Assembly: GCA_900320585.1 (NCBI GenBank)
Contig: ONSV01000011.1
Location: forward strand, 1 to 34,106
Length of the DNA: 34,106 nucleotides
Origin: an uncultured Prevotellaceae bacterium
Lineage (GTDB): Bacteria; Bacteroidota; Bacteroidia; Bacteroidales; Bacteroidaceae
Direction: 5' to 3'
Part shown: positions 1 through 7,549 of the stretch, in pieces
Layout: each line of letters opens with the position of its first letter
Numbering within the stretch: position 1 is the first letter of the stretch
The notes under the pieces: model-generated
The model's input: only the letters and a program-made list of their open reading frames with translations
Told to the model about the DNA's origin: nothing
Databases searched by the model: none
Program-made: the position numbers and the translations under genes

Positions 1-15
1 GCCGTCAACAGACGG

Positions 16-825
16 TTACAAACCGCGGGCCTTGTAGATTTTCTCCTTCGCGGCATTGATTTCCTGGAACTTCTTCTCGGCGGCCTTGCGGACGTCTTCG
101 CCAAGGGCCGACACACGGTCGGGATGGTGCTCAAGGGCCAACTTGCGGTAGGCTTTCTTCACCTCGTCGTCGGTGGCCGTGGGTGGCACACCCAACACCT
201 TGTAGGCTTCCTCCAAAGTGCCTTCAGAACTGCTGCCACGGTTCAGGTTGAGCATCATGTCGACGTCGCTGCGGCTCATGCCCAGATATTGGGCTATCTC
301 ATAGAGTGCGTTGAGTTCCGACTGGGGCACACTGCCGTCGGCCTTGGCCAGGTCGACAAGGAAGTTCAGCAACTGCAGACGCTCGCTGTAGTTCAGCGAT
401 ACGGCTATCTGCTGGCACACCTCGCGGATGCGTTGCTGGTAGACGTAACGTGTCGTCTTCTTCTGCTCCTCAAGCAAGCGGAGGATGATGTCGTTGCCTT
501 GCTGAACGGCCGATTCCCCAAAGTTCACCCTGAGGAATTGCCTCACATACTCCATCTCCGAATGCATCACCTTGCCGTCGGCACGGATGATGTAGGAGGC
601 CAATACCAACATGGAGAACAGAAAACTGTTGCGGCGCCCCGTGTCGTAACGGCTGCTGCTATATCCGCTCGACTGACTTCCATCCGATTCCTGATAATAG
701 GTGCCACCATCGTCGGAGTCGAAGATGCCGTCAATCAGACTGCCGATGAAATATCCGAGGAAGATACCGAGTGGGGGAGCGACCATGAAGCCAAGGGCTC
801 CGCCTATCCATTTGAATATACCCAT
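16..825 (-). CDS. TerB/DnaJ-domain protein (DjlA-like)
   Basis: Probable co-chaperone of 269 aa. A hydrophobic, glycine-rich N-terminal segment (about residues 6-32) could anchor it in the membrane. A TerB-like helical domain follows (about 66-190) with two copies of an acidic ADG-x3-x-SE motif (near 82-90 and 162-170), the putative metal-binding pattern of TerB. A C-terminal J-domain (about 203-267) carries the diagnostic HPD at 234-236, which stimulates DnaK ATPase. The order TM-TerB-J is that of DjlA-type proteins, so a membrane-associated DnaK partner is the likely role; the client is unknown. A short CCGTC/GACGG hairpin right after the stop lies at the window edge and may begin a terminator. 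The next minus-strand gene upstream begins at 1303. Confidence 0.85.
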   Translation of the reverse strand: MGIFKWIGGALGFMVAPPLGIFLGYFIGSLIDGIFDSDDGGTYYQESDGSQSSGYSSSRYDTGRRNSFLFSMLVLASYIIRADGKVMHSEMEYVRQFLRVNFGESAVQQGNDIILRLLEEQKKTTRYVYQQRIREVCQQIAVSLNYSERLQLLNFLVDLAKADGSVPQSELNALYEIAQYLGMSRSDVDMMLNLNRGSSSEGTLEEAYKVLGVPPTATDDEVKKAYRKLALEHHPDRVSALGEDVRKAAEKKFQEINAAKEKIYKARGL

Positions 826-853
826 GTCTTAGTATAGGTTAATGATTGATATG

Positions 854-1303
854 TTAAATATTTTCGTATCTTGGAATCTCTTCCAAAAATAAATATTTTT
901 GATTCTCATAATCCATCTGGCAGCAAAAGTGCTGCATTCCATTGCTCACCACAAGATAGTCGACATGCAGCAATAGGTTGTATGCGGAGATCTGGTCGAA
1001 CACCTTCTGCGTGAGCGTGATGTGGGGGGCCTTGTACTCCACAATCATGCGGGGCTCTGCTTGCCTGCCGTAGACAATCGTGTCGCAACGGAGATGCTTC
1101 TGCCCGATCTGCAACTCCACCTCGTTGGCAAGTAGCGACGATGGGTAGCCAAGACAAGTGGTCAGGTAATTGACAAAATGCTGGCGAACCCACTCCTCTG
1201 GGGTGAGCGACACGTATTTGCGGCGGAGAGAGTCGAAAATCATACGCTTACCTCCATGGTCCGCAATTTTTATGCCAAAAGGGGGAAGGTTTAATCGAAT
1301 CAT
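854..1303 (-). CDS. HsdR N-terminal-type PD-(D/E)xK nuclease-fold protein
   Basis: A 149-aa protein resembling the N-terminal nuclease domain of type I restriction R subunits (HSDR_N family), here as a stand-alone protein. The restriction-like core is visible: Asp at residue 74 (RCD) and E-x-K at 89-91 (VEYKAP). No helicase motor, HsdM or HsdS is nearby, so it is not part of a classical type I system in this window. Stand-alone members are common in Bacteroidetes and their role is not established. I chose the start at 1303 because the family-like sequence begins there; the frame is open for 20 more codons upstream, but those residues look non-coding and run through the shared intergenic palindrome. 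Divergent from holA. Confidence 0.75.
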   Translation of the reverse strand: MIRLNLPPFGIKIADHGGKRMIFDSLRRKYVSLTPEEWVRQHFVNYLTTCLGYPSSLLANEVELQIGQKHLRCDTIVYGRQAEPRMIVEYKAPHITLTQKVFDQISAYNLLLHVDYLVVSNGMQHFCCQMDYENQKYLFLEEIPRYENI

Positions 1304-1308
1304 TTTAG

Positions 1309-1347
1309 TAACTTTGCAACGAAACGGACTTGTCCGATGCAAAGATA
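1309..1347. promoter_or_regulatory. Possible overlapping divergent promoters around a palindrome
   Basis: Two sequences fitting the Bacteroidetes -7 box TAnnTTTG occur head to head: TAACTTTG on the plus strand (1309-1316, towards holA) and TATCTTTG on the minus strand (1340-1347, towards the gene starting at 1303). Between them is the perfect palindrome CGGAC-tt-GTCCG (1325-1336), flanked by CTTTGCA and TGCAAAG. Neither box has a clear TTTG about 20 nt upstream, so promoter strength is uncertain. Confidence 0.4.
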
Positions 1348-1416
1348 ATAAAAACATGCGCATTCCGGGGATGATTCCACGTTTTTTGCGCTATAAATGA
1401 AACGTCATTCTCCAAC

Positions 1417-2427
1417 ATGGCTGGGAAAATCTCATACGAGGCACTGGTCAGTGACCTCAAACAACGAAAGTACATGCCCCTGTACTTGCTCATGGGCGAG
1501 GAACCTTATTATATTGATAAGGTGACGCAGGTCATTGAGGAAACTGTGCTCACACCCGAAGAGAGGGACTTCAACCAGACCGTGCTCTATGGGCTTGACG
1601 CCAACGCCGCGCAAATCGCCGATATGGCAAAACGGTTCCCCATGATGGCGCCTTACCAGGTGATCATCGTGAAGGAGGCGCAAAACCTGAAAGGATGGGA
1701 CCGGCTCACTCATTATTTTGAGCATCCATCACCCACCACCATTCTGGTGTTCTGCTACAAGAACGGAAAGCTCGACGCAAGGAAGAACTATACAAAGGAA
1801 CTGTCGAGTAGGGGCGCCGTGTTCAATAGCGAGAAGAAACGCGACTACGAGATCCCGGTCTTCATCGAGAAATATCTCAAGGAGAAAAACGTGTCGATTG
1901 ACGCCAAGGCTAAGCAAATGGTGGCCGACGCCGTGGGAAACGATCTCTCACGTCTGGCCTCGGAACTCGACAAGACTCTCATCTCTATCGGCGACAGTAG
2001 GGTGGTGACTCCCGAAATCGTGGAGAGCAAGATAGGCATCAGCAAAGACTACAATTTCTTCGAGCTGCGCGACGCACTCGTCAGGAGGGATGTGCTCAAG
2101 GCAAACAGGATAGTAAAATATATTGACAGCAACCCCAAGACCACCTCTCTCTATGCTTTCTTGCCCGGACTGTTCACTTTCTTCCAGAACCTCATGATCG
2201 CTCATTATACGGATCACAGCGAGAAGGGAATAGCAGCAGCGCTCAACTTCAAATCCACATATCCGGCAAGAGATTATGTCACCGCCCTGAATTCCTTCGG
2301 TGGAATGAAGACAATGCAGATCATTCACCAGATCAGAATAACTGATGCAAAGAGTAAGGGAATAAATAACCCGAATACCACCCCTGGAGACCTCCTGAAA
2401 GAGCTCGTTTATTTCATTTTGCACTGA
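1417..2427 (+). CDS. holA: DNA polymerase III subunit delta
   Basis: A 336-aa delta subunit of the clamp loader, which opens the beta sliding clamp during replication. The N-terminal part shows the family pattern (PLYLLMGEEPYYID, then PMMAPYQVIIVKEAQNL at roughly residues 72-90), followed by the AAA+-like lid region and the C-terminal helical collar domain that assembles with gamma/tau and delta'. Length is normal for the family. The ATG at 1417 is the natural start. The gene is monocistronic here: a clear intrinsic terminator follows 38 nt after the stop. Confidence 0.93.
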   Translation: MAGKISYEALVSDLKQRKYMPLYLLMGEEPYYIDKVTQVIEETVLTPEERDFNQTVLYGLDANAAQIADMAKRFPMMAPYQVIIVKEAQNLKGWDRLTHYFEHPSPTTILVFCYKNGKLDARKNYTKELSSRGAVFNSEKKRDYEIPVFIEKYLKEKNVSIDAKAKQMVADAVGNDLSRLASELDKTLISIGDSRVVTPEIVESKIGISKDYNFFELRDALVRRDVLKANRIVKYIDSNPKTTSLYAFLPGLFTFFQNLMIAHYTDHSEKGIAAALNFKSTYPARDYVTALNSFGGMKTMQIIHQIRITDAKSKGINNPNTTPGDLLKELVYFILH

Positions 2428-2465
2428 AATAACGACGAAAAATACCCTTTTCCTTGTCTGGTTTG

Positions 2466-2488
2466 CCCCATTCCCATGGGGTTTTTTT
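2466..2488 (+). terminator. Intrinsic terminator of holA
   Basis: A 6-bp stem CCCCAT/ATGGGG (2466-2471 with 2476-2481) with a 4-nt loop is followed directly by seven T residues (2482-2488). It lies 38 nt downstream of the holA stop. Confidence 0.8.
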
Positions 2489-3110
2489 ATGGCCTAAAAC
2501 ACAAGGGAACAACAAATTCCACCATTTTGTGGCCCTCAAAACTTCGATTTTTCTTGGTTTTCCTGACTGTCGCCAACAAAAATCGAAAAACGACGAAAAA
2601 TCGGCTTTTTCAGCCCTGGCAAACCATTTGTTTGCAATTTTTAACGTTTTAAAAATCAAATTCAAAATTTAAAAATCAACAAAATAAAACCGAATTTGTG
2701 AAATTCAATACAACAAATTCAAATTTACAAATTCAAATTCAAATCAATTTTAAAATGTAAAATATTAGGTTTAAATATTCGAATGAATAATTATGCATGC
2801 TGTATATTTATATGTAATACATTGATAATCAACCATATATATACATTTATTCTACTATTTTAAACTTCAAAACCGCTTCTACCCGCCCATTTTGGTGAAA
2901 ATATCTTAAATTGCGCAATTTCAGTAGTTATAAGAGGTTTAAACCCAATATTTTGCAATTTTCCATTCAACTTTTTCCTTGTAAAGGAATTATGCAGCCA
3001 ATAGGGATTTTACATTTCTGTATTCATATTCGAATTTTAAAATGTTGATTATTCGAATTTTAAAATTTATTTTTGTTGATTTGCATATTTTAAATTTTTC
3101 TTCATTTTGC
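2489..3110. other. Long AT-rich intergenic region without a supported gene
   Basis: About 620 nt, strikingly A/T-rich from roughly 2640 on compared with the coding sequence around it. It is full of short runs of AAATTC, TTTTAAAA and ATTCGAAT type. Reading frames here are short, low in complexity and lack protein character. A GATTTTTC...AAAATCGAAAAA pair near 2550-2600 could form a weak hairpin. No RNA gene was recognised. The only strong structure is the pair of 17-bp repeats at 3027-3066. It may be a long regulatory region for the XRE gene or a former mobile-element site. Confidence 0.5.
3027..3066. repeat. Pair of 17-bp direct repeats, candidate operator
   Basis: TATTCGAATTTTAAAAT occurs exactly at 3027-3043 and 3050-3066. 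The copies are separated by 6 nt, so they repeat every 23 nt, about two helical turns. Each copy contains two palindromes (TTCGAA and TTTTAAAA). A related ATATTCGAATGA lies near 2776. The pair ends about 45 nt upstream of the predicted promoter of the XRE gene, as expected for autoregulator binding sites. Confidence 0.55.
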
Positions 3111-3141
3111 TTGCATTTTTCAAAATAATCGTTTACCTTTG
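3111..3141 (+). promoter_or_regulatory. Putative promoter of the XRE regulator
   Basis: TTG at 3111-3113 and TACCTTTG at 3134-3141, with 20 nt between, fit the Bacteroidetes housekeeping promoter (TTTG/TTG, 19-20 nt, TAnnTTTG). Transcription would start near 3148, giving a leader of about 48 nt to the ATG at 3196. Confidence 0.6.
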
Positions 3142-3195
3142 TAAAATCATAGTGAAATGGGCCTAAAAGGGGCTCTTACCTTGTATCTTCTTCTT

Positions 3196-3648
3196 ATGAA
3201 AGATAGAATAAAACAAATCATGGAGTCACAGCACATGACCCAGCAGGCCTTCTCGCAGTTCACCGGGATTTCATCCTCGGTGTTAAGTGGTATCTTTACC
3301 GGGCGCACCAAGCCGACACTCAATCAGGTGGAGGCTATACGTCGTAAAATTCCGAATATTGATCTCGACTGGCTGCTAACAGGCGTGGGAACCATGTATA
3401 AAACTGATGCTCAATCCCATAATTCACCTGCCGACAGCTCATCTCCTACCCTATTGGGGGAGGTCGACTCAAAGAACGACAGTCAAGGGAGTGCAAAGCG
3501 CGCCATAGGCGCCTCAATCAAGGGAATCAATCTGAACAATGATGTAGCAGATAAGAAAAACTTTGACATATCGAAGAGAAAGATCACCGAGATCAGAGTT
3601 TTCTATGACGACAACACCTACGAGGCGTTTGTGCCGAAGAACAGTTAG
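3196..3648 (+). CDS. XRE-family helix-turn-helix regulator
   Basis: A 150-aa DNA-binding protein. Residues 1-60 form an XRE/Cro-type helix-turn-helix (RIKQIMESQHMTQQAFSQ, then the recognition-helix region SSSVLSGIFTGRTKP), ending in DLDWLLTGVG, a hallmark of Bacteroidetes XRE proteins. A polar, probably disordered linker (about 65-120) leads to a short C-terminal motif (EIRVFYDDNTYEAFVP), often seen in Bacteroidales regulators of this type. I chose the start at 3196 rather than the in-frame ATG at 3157, because the helix-turn-helix begins directly after it and 13 extra hydrophobic residues would be atypical. No toxin or phage gene is adjacent. Targets are unknown; the paired repeats upstream suggest autoregulation. 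Confidence 0.8.
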   Translation: MKDRIKQIMESQHMTQQAFSQFTGISSSVLSGIFTGRTKPTLNQVEAIRRKIPNIDLDWLLTGVGTMYKTDAQSHNSPADSSSPTLLGEVDSKNDSQGSAKRAIGASIKGINLNNDVADKKNFDISKRKITEIRVFYDDNTYEAFVPKNS

Positions 3649-3769
3649 ACAGTACACATATTCTATTAATATACATTTCCAATCAATCAATTATTTTTAT
3701 TGGGCGTAGGCTTTGTGATATAGCCTCTTACGTCGATGTTTTCAAAAATGGATAACATTTCTTCGGATT

Positions 3770-3806
3770 ACGGGCATCACGTGAACGTGAGTGCCCGTAT
3801 TTTTTG
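3770..3806 (+). terminator. Intrinsic terminator after the XRE gene
   Basis: ACGGGCA-TCAC pairs with GTGA-G-TGCCCGT (3770-3780 with 3787-3798, one bulge) around a six-base loop, followed by ATTTTTTG. It lies about 120 nt after the XRE stop and 59 nt before pyrK, separating the two units. The rest of 3649-3864 holds nothing recognisable. Confidence 0.75.
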
Positions 3807-3864
3807 TGCCACCTTTTTTGCTACTTCCGGCAGATAAGTCGGATTTTTTATATAAATTTGTGGC

Positions 3865-4644
3865 ATGATGAAAAAGTATCTGTTAGATTTAAAGGTGGTG
3901 TCGGTGGAGCACCTGGGTGACCGCTACCTGCTCATCAGGCTCACCAGCGACACTAAACTCCCGGAGATGCTGCCGGGACAGTTTGCCGAACTGCGTATTG
4001 ATGGGTCGCCGGCCACATTCTTGCGCAGGCCCATATCCATCCATTATGTGGATGACGAACTCAATGAGGTGTGGTTTCTTGTCGCTATTGTCGGAGAGGG
4101 GACTCGCCGCTTGCAATGCCTGCGAAGAGGCGATTTTCTCAACTGCATCATACCCCTGGGCAATGGTTTCACCATGCTTTCCTCTCCTCAAGGGCATTAC
4201 TTGCTCATAGGGGGTGGGGTAGGTGTGGCCCCTCTGCTCTTCCTGGGAGAGCGGTTGCGCCAACAGGGATGCCAACCTACCTTCCTCTTAGGGGCCAGAA
4301 ATGTGGGCGACCTGGTGCAATTGGCTTGTTTTGAGCGTATAGGCCGTGTCCTGCTCACCACAGAGGATGGCTCTGCGGGCGAAAAAGGGTTCGTCACACA
4401 ACATTCTGTGCTCTCGGAAGAGCGTTTCGACCGTATCTATACCTGTGGTCCGAAACCCATGATGGTGGCTGTGGCCAAGTATGCCAAGGCCAATGGCATC
4501 GACTGTGAGGTATCGCTCGAGAACAAGATGGCTTGCGGTCTGGGTGCCTGCCTCTGTTGCGTGGAAGGTACCACCGAGGGTAACTTGTGTGTTTGTAAAG
4601 ATGGTCCGGTGTTAAATATTAATCAATTATTATGGCCAATCTAA
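3865..4644 (+). CDS. pyrK: Dihydroorotate dehydrogenase B, electron transfer subunit
   Basis: The 259-aa PyrK passes electrons from PyrD to NAD+ in pyrimidine synthesis. It shows a ferredoxin-reductase-like FAD domain (about 1-100; RRPIS at 54-58 contacts FAD), an NAD domain with the glycine-rich GGGVGVAP (116-123) and CGPKPMM (194-200), and a C-terminal [2Fe-2S] site with ligands C224, C229, C232 and C244 in the usual C-x4-C-x2-C-x11-C spacing. The start could be the first or second of two adjacent ATGs (3865 or 3868). The gene overlaps pyrD by 13 nt, so the two subunits are translationally coupled. A TAAATTTG sequence at 3853-3860 is too close to the ATG to be a confident promoter unless the mRNA is leaderless. 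Confidence 0.94.
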   Translation: MMKKYLLDLKVVSVEHLGDRYLLIRLTSDTKLPEMLPGQFAELRIDGSPATFLRRPISIHYVDDELNEVWFLVAIVGEGTRRLQCLRRGDFLNCIIPLGNGFTMLSSPQGHYLLIGGGVGVAPLLFLGERLRQQGCQPTFLLGARNVGDLVQLACFERIGRVLLTTEDGSAGEKGFVTQHSVLSEERFDRIYTCGPKPMMVAVAKYAKANGIDCEVSLENKMACGLGACLCCVEGTTEGNLCVCKDGPVLNINQLLWPI

Positions 4645-5537
4645 ATGTAAATATTTCTGATTTGTTCCTGAAAAACCCGGTCATGACGGCTTCTGGTACT
4701 TTCGGGTATGGCTTGGAGTTCTCCGACTTCATCGATCTCAGCCGTCTGGGCGGAATCATTGTCAAGGGCACCACTCTCCATCCACGTGAGGGAAACGACT
4801 ATCCCAGAATGGCTGAGACGGCTTCCGGGATGCTCAACTGTGTGGGACTGCAGAACAAGGGCGTCGACTATTTCTGCGAGCATATCTACCCGCAAATCAA
4901 GGATATCGGCACCAATATGATTGTGAACGTGAGTGGCTCATCACCCGAAGACTATGCCGAATGTGCCGCCAGGGTGGCCCGGCTCGAACGCATACCGGCT
5001 ATCGAACTGAACATCTCCTGCCCTAATGTGCAGCAGGGAGGTATGGCCTTTGGCGTCACCACCAAGGGAGCGGCATCGGTGGTGAGGGCTGTGCGCCAGC
5101 GCTACCCTAAGACGCTCATCGTGAAACTCTCGCCCAATGTCACGGATATCGCCGAGATAGCTAAGGCCTGTGAGGCTGAGGGGGCCGACAGCGTGTCGCT
5201 CATCAATACCATTATGGGCATGGCCGTGGATATCGAGCGGCGCTGCTCGTTGCTCAGCATCGGCACTGGCGGTCTTAGCGGACCTGCCGTGAAACCGGTG
5301 GCGCTGAGGATGGTGTCGCAGGTGGCCAAGGCGGTGAAGATTCCCGTTGTGGGGCTTGGCGGCATCACATGTGCCACCGATGCCATCGAGTTCCTCATGG
5401 TTGGGGCTACGGCCATCGAGGTGGGCACGGCCAATTTCCTCGACCCCACAGTGACGGTGGGCATCATCGATGGTATGGACCAATGGCTCGACAAACATGG
5501 ATGCAAAAGTGTGAAGGAAATCATTGGGGTCATCTGA
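4632..5537 (+). CDS. pyrD: Dihydroorotate dehydrogenase B, catalytic subunit
   Basis: A 301-aa class 1B dihydroorotate dehydrogenase, an FMN enzyme that oxidises dihydroorotate to orotate in the cytoplasm. Family motifs are all present: [12 protein letters not shown] near the N-terminus, IVKGTT, NISCPNV (its Cys is the class 1B catalytic base), VKLSPNVTD with the FMN-binding Lys, [15 protein letters not shown], and GLGGI followed by VGTANF near the C-terminus for phosphate binding. Length is typical. Its start lies inside pyrK in another frame (13-nt overlap), as in many two-subunit systems. The Cys base and the PyrK partner show that NAD+ is the final acceptor rather than quinone or fumarate. 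Confidence 0.95.
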   Translation: MANLNVNISDLFLKNPVMTASGTFGYGLEFSDFIDLSRLGGIIVKGTTLHPREGNDYPRMAETASGMLNCVGLQNKGVDYFCEHIYPQIKDIGTNMIVNVSGSSPEDYAECAARVARLERIPAIELNISCPNVQQGGMAFGVTTKGAASVVRAVRQRYPKTLIVKLSPNVTDIAEIAKACEAEGADSVSLINTIMGMAVDIERRCSLLSIGTGGLSGPAVKPVALRMVSQVAKAVKIPVVGLGGITCATDAIEFLMVGATAIEVGTANFLDPTVTVGIIDGMDQWLDKHGCKSVKEIIGVI

Positions 5538-5581
5538 CTTTCTTGGAGGTCTTTTCCATGTGACTTATCCATGAGGCTATA

Positions 5582-5612
5582 AAAAATGTGAGGGCAGCAT
5601 TTTGCTGCCCTC
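5582..5612 (-). terminator. Intrinsic terminator between convergent pyrD and aroC
   Basis: A perfect 9-bp stem GAGGGCAGC/GCTGCCCTC (5590-5598 with 5604-5612) with a 5-nt loop. Read on the minus strand it is followed by ACATTTTTT, so it best fits the slyD-aroC transcript, about 170 nt after the aroC stop. On the plus strand the same stem ends pyrD without a T-run. The stretch 5613-5785 has no gene; it holds a 10-nt repeat AACTAAACTA at 5625 and 5640. Confidence 0.7.
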
Positions 5613-5785
5613 AACCAACACAAAAACTAAACTAGACTTAACTAAACTAATGAGGATTTTCTCAAACCCAAATTAATCGGGTACAAAATAAATAAAATTT
5701 TTGTAAATTTCTGCCAATATGTGATAGAAAATTTGTCCAAAACGGAAGTATTTAACACTTTTTGGCAACATTTTCTTACAAAAGA

Positions 5786-6862
5786 CTAAATTCTCACAGT
5801 TTTAGATAATAAAACATAATCGGCCATCACCATTGCCGCCATGGCTTCAACGATGGGGACGGCCCGGGGAAGTACGCACGGATCATGCCTGCCTTTGGCC
5901 TTGACGGTGGTGGGATTGCCTTCCCTGTCGACGGTCTCCTGCTCCTGGAGGATGGTGGGCACGGGCTTGAAGGCCACGCGGAAATAGATGTCCTCGCCAT
6001 TGCTCACGCCTCCCTGGATGCCTCCACTGTGGTTGGTGGCGGTTCCTATACGCCCGCCCCTCGACACAAACACGTCGTTGAGCTCACTGCCACGGCGACA
6101 GGCACTGGCGAATCCCTCGCCATATTCAAAGCCCTTCACGGCATTGATGCCCAGCATCGCCCCGCCCAAGGCGGCATGAAGCTTGCTGAACTCTGGTTCT
6201 CCCATTCCGGTAGGGCAGCCGCTCACCACGCAGGTGATGACTCCACCGATGGTGTCGCCCTGCGATTTCACCTCGCGGATAAGCCGGGCCATCTGCTCGG
6301 CTTTTTCCTTATCCGGACATCTCACGGCATTGTGCTCCGTTTCTTCCAAGTCGTACTGGTGGTAGTCGGGGTCAAGTGCGATGTCACCCACCTGCGAGGT
6401 GTAGGCTCTGACGCTGATGCCGATTTGTTGGAGCAAAAGTTTTGCGAATGCCCCTCCTACGCATCGGCTAATTGTTGTTCGCGCCGATGTTCTCCCACCT
6501 CCCCGATGGTCTCTGATACCATATTTTTGTTGGTAGGTATAGTCGGCATGCGAGGGTCTGAACACGCATCTCAGGTTCTCGTAGTCCTGTGAATGGTGGT
6601 TGCCGTTGCGCACCAGGAAGCCGATGGGCGTGCCTGTGGTCTTGCCTTCAAACACGCCGCTGAGGAGTTCCACCTGGTCGGCTTCGTCACGTGCGGTGGT
6701 AAGGTCGCTCTGGCCTGGTCGCCTGCGGTCGAGTTCGTGCTGGATAAATGCCAGGTCCACAGCTATGCCGGCGGGCATGCCATCGATGACGCCTCCCACG
6801 GCCGGGCCATGGCTCTCGCCAAAGGTGGTCAGGGTAAAAAGGTTGCCGAATGTATTTCTCAT
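5786..6862 (-). CDS. aroC: Chorismate synthase
   Basis: A 358-aa enzyme for the last shikimate step, converting EPSP to chorismate with reduced FMN. Signatures: [14 protein letters not shown] at 15-28, [12 protein letters not shown] at about 117-128, and the C-terminal [15 protein letters not shown] region before the final helix. The start at 6862 gives the canonical MRNTFGN opening. The frame is open for 63 codons further upstream, but that stretch is an Ala/Ser-rich shadow of the Cys/Gly-rich slyD tail and is rejected. The gene follows slyD with a 13-nt gap and is probably co-transcribed with it. No other shikimate gene is nearby. Confidence 0.95.
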   Translation of the reverse strand: MRNTFGNLFTLTTFGESHGPAVGGVIDGMPAGIAVDLAFIQHELDRRRPGQSDLTTARDEADQVELLSGVFEGKTTGTPIGFLVRNGNHHSQDYENLRCVFRPSHADYTYQQKYGIRDHRGGGRTSARTTISRCVGGAFAKLLLQQIGISVRAYTSQVGDIALDPDYHQYDLEETEHNAVRCPDKEKAEQMARLIREVKSQGDTIGGVITCVVSGCPTGMGEPEFSKLHAALGGAMLGINAVKGFEYGEGFASACRRGSELNDVFVSRGGRIGTATNHSGGIQGGVSNGEDIYFRVAFKPVPTILQEQETVDREGNPTTVKAKGRHDPCVLPRAVPIVEAMAAMVMADYVLLSKTVRI

Positions 6863-6875
6863 CGTCGCTGTGTTT

Positions 6876-7442
6876 TCAGCATCCACCGCATCCGCTGCCG
6901 CAGTCTCCGCCGCCGCAACTGTCGCATCCGCCGCCATTGCATCCGCCGCATCCCTCACCACTGAGGAACTTGGCCATGCGCTCCATCTCTTCGTTGGTGG
7001 CGGGCCGGCTTTCCACGACCGTTCCCTTGAAGTTGAGGTCGAAACCCGCATAGGGGTGGTTCAGGTCCACGGTCACCACTTTCTCGCCTATCTCCAGGAT
7101 ACGGCCGTTGAAACGGTTGCCGTCCTCGTTCATCAGGGGGATGATGGCACCCACGTAGATCAGTTTCTCATCGAGTTTGCCGTCGGGCATGAAGATGCTC
7201 TTGTCGAGTTCCACGATGCGGTCTTCCATGTAGTCCCCATAGGCATCGTCCTTTTGGATGACGAAGTCGAAGCTGTCGTCCTTGTTCAGGCCGATGAGGG
7301 CTTTCTCGAATTCGGGCAGTGTGATGCCCATGCCTGTGATAAACCAGAAGGGCTGTCCCTCGGGGCACTCTTCTATCAGTTGCTTCTCGCCATCGGTGTC
7401 GGCATAGAGTTGGTAGTTCACCGAAATGTATTTGTTGTCCAT
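6876..7442 (-). CDS. slyD: SlyD-like FKBP-type peptidyl-prolyl isomerase with Cys-rich tail
   Basis: A 188-aa cytoplasmic SlyD-type prolyl isomerase and chaperone. The FKBP core is split around an insert-in-flap domain (about 70-125), with the conserved DLNHPYAG motif at 126-133 followed by L-x-F-x-G-T-V. After residue 160 the protein ends in a Gly/Cys tail with seven Cys in GC, GGC and DSC units and no His. The family's E. coli member has a His/Cys tail that binds nickel and zinc, so a metal-binding tail is likely here, but its all-Cys composition is notable. I chose the start at 7442 because it gives the family-like [13 protein letters not shown] opening; longer upstream frames run through the promoter and hairpin. 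First gene of a probable slyD-aroC operon. Confidence 0.88.
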   Translation of the reverse strand: MDNKYISVNYQLYADTDGEKQLIEECPEGQPFWFITGMGITLPEFEKALIGLNKDDSFDFVIQKDDAYGDYMEDRIVELDKSIFMPDGKLDEKLIYVGAIIPLMNEDGNRFNGRILEIGEKVVTVDLNHPYAGFDLNFKGTVVESRPATNEEMERMAKFLSGEGCGGCNGGGCDSCGGGDCGSGCGGC

Positions 7443-7484
7443 AAATATTGTGTGAATTGGTAAATGCTGTGATAAAGGATTTTG

Positions 7485-7516
7485 CAAAGTTAGTGCAAGA
7501 TGAGCGGAATTCCAAA
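7485..7516 (-). promoter_or_regulatory. Promoter of slyD-aroC
   Basis: On the minus strand TTTG (7513-7516) is followed after exactly 20 nt by TAACTTTG (7485-7492), a consensus Bacteroidetes promoter. The start would be near 7478, leaving a leader of about 36 nt. The TTTG element is embedded in the arm of the inverted repeat at 7504-7545. Confidence 0.75.
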
Positions 7517-7545
7517 CAAAAAAATGTTTTTGTTTGGAATTCCGC
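7504..7545. repeat. Perfect 19-bp inverted repeat between helicase and slyD
   Basis: Arms 7504-7522 and 7527-7545 are exact reverse complements with a 4-nt loop. Each arm contains GGAATTCC followed by AAACAAAAA or its complement. It begins 4 nt after the helicase stop (minus strand). It could be a terminator or 3' stability hairpin for the helicase mRNA, or a regulator site, since its distal arm includes the -33 element of the slyD promoter. Confidence 0.7.
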
Positions 7546-7549
7546 TTCC

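Noticed and set aside
2414..2672. Two overlapping short frames (83 codons minus, 72 codons plus) after holA
   Set aside because: They cover the holA terminator and AT-rich DNA, overlap each other and show no protein-like features.
3841..3864. Promoter for pyrK at TAAATTTG (3853-3860)
   Set aside because: No -33 element at the right distance, and the start would fall inside the coding sequence.
6863..7051. 63-codon N-terminal extension of aroC
   Set aside because: Runs through the 3' end of slyD in another frame; the canonical chorismate synthase start is at 6862.
6600..7463. 287-codon plus-strand frame across slyD and aroC
   Set aside because: Shadow of two genes with full family motifs; low-complexity Ala/Ser stretch opposite the Cys-rich tail.
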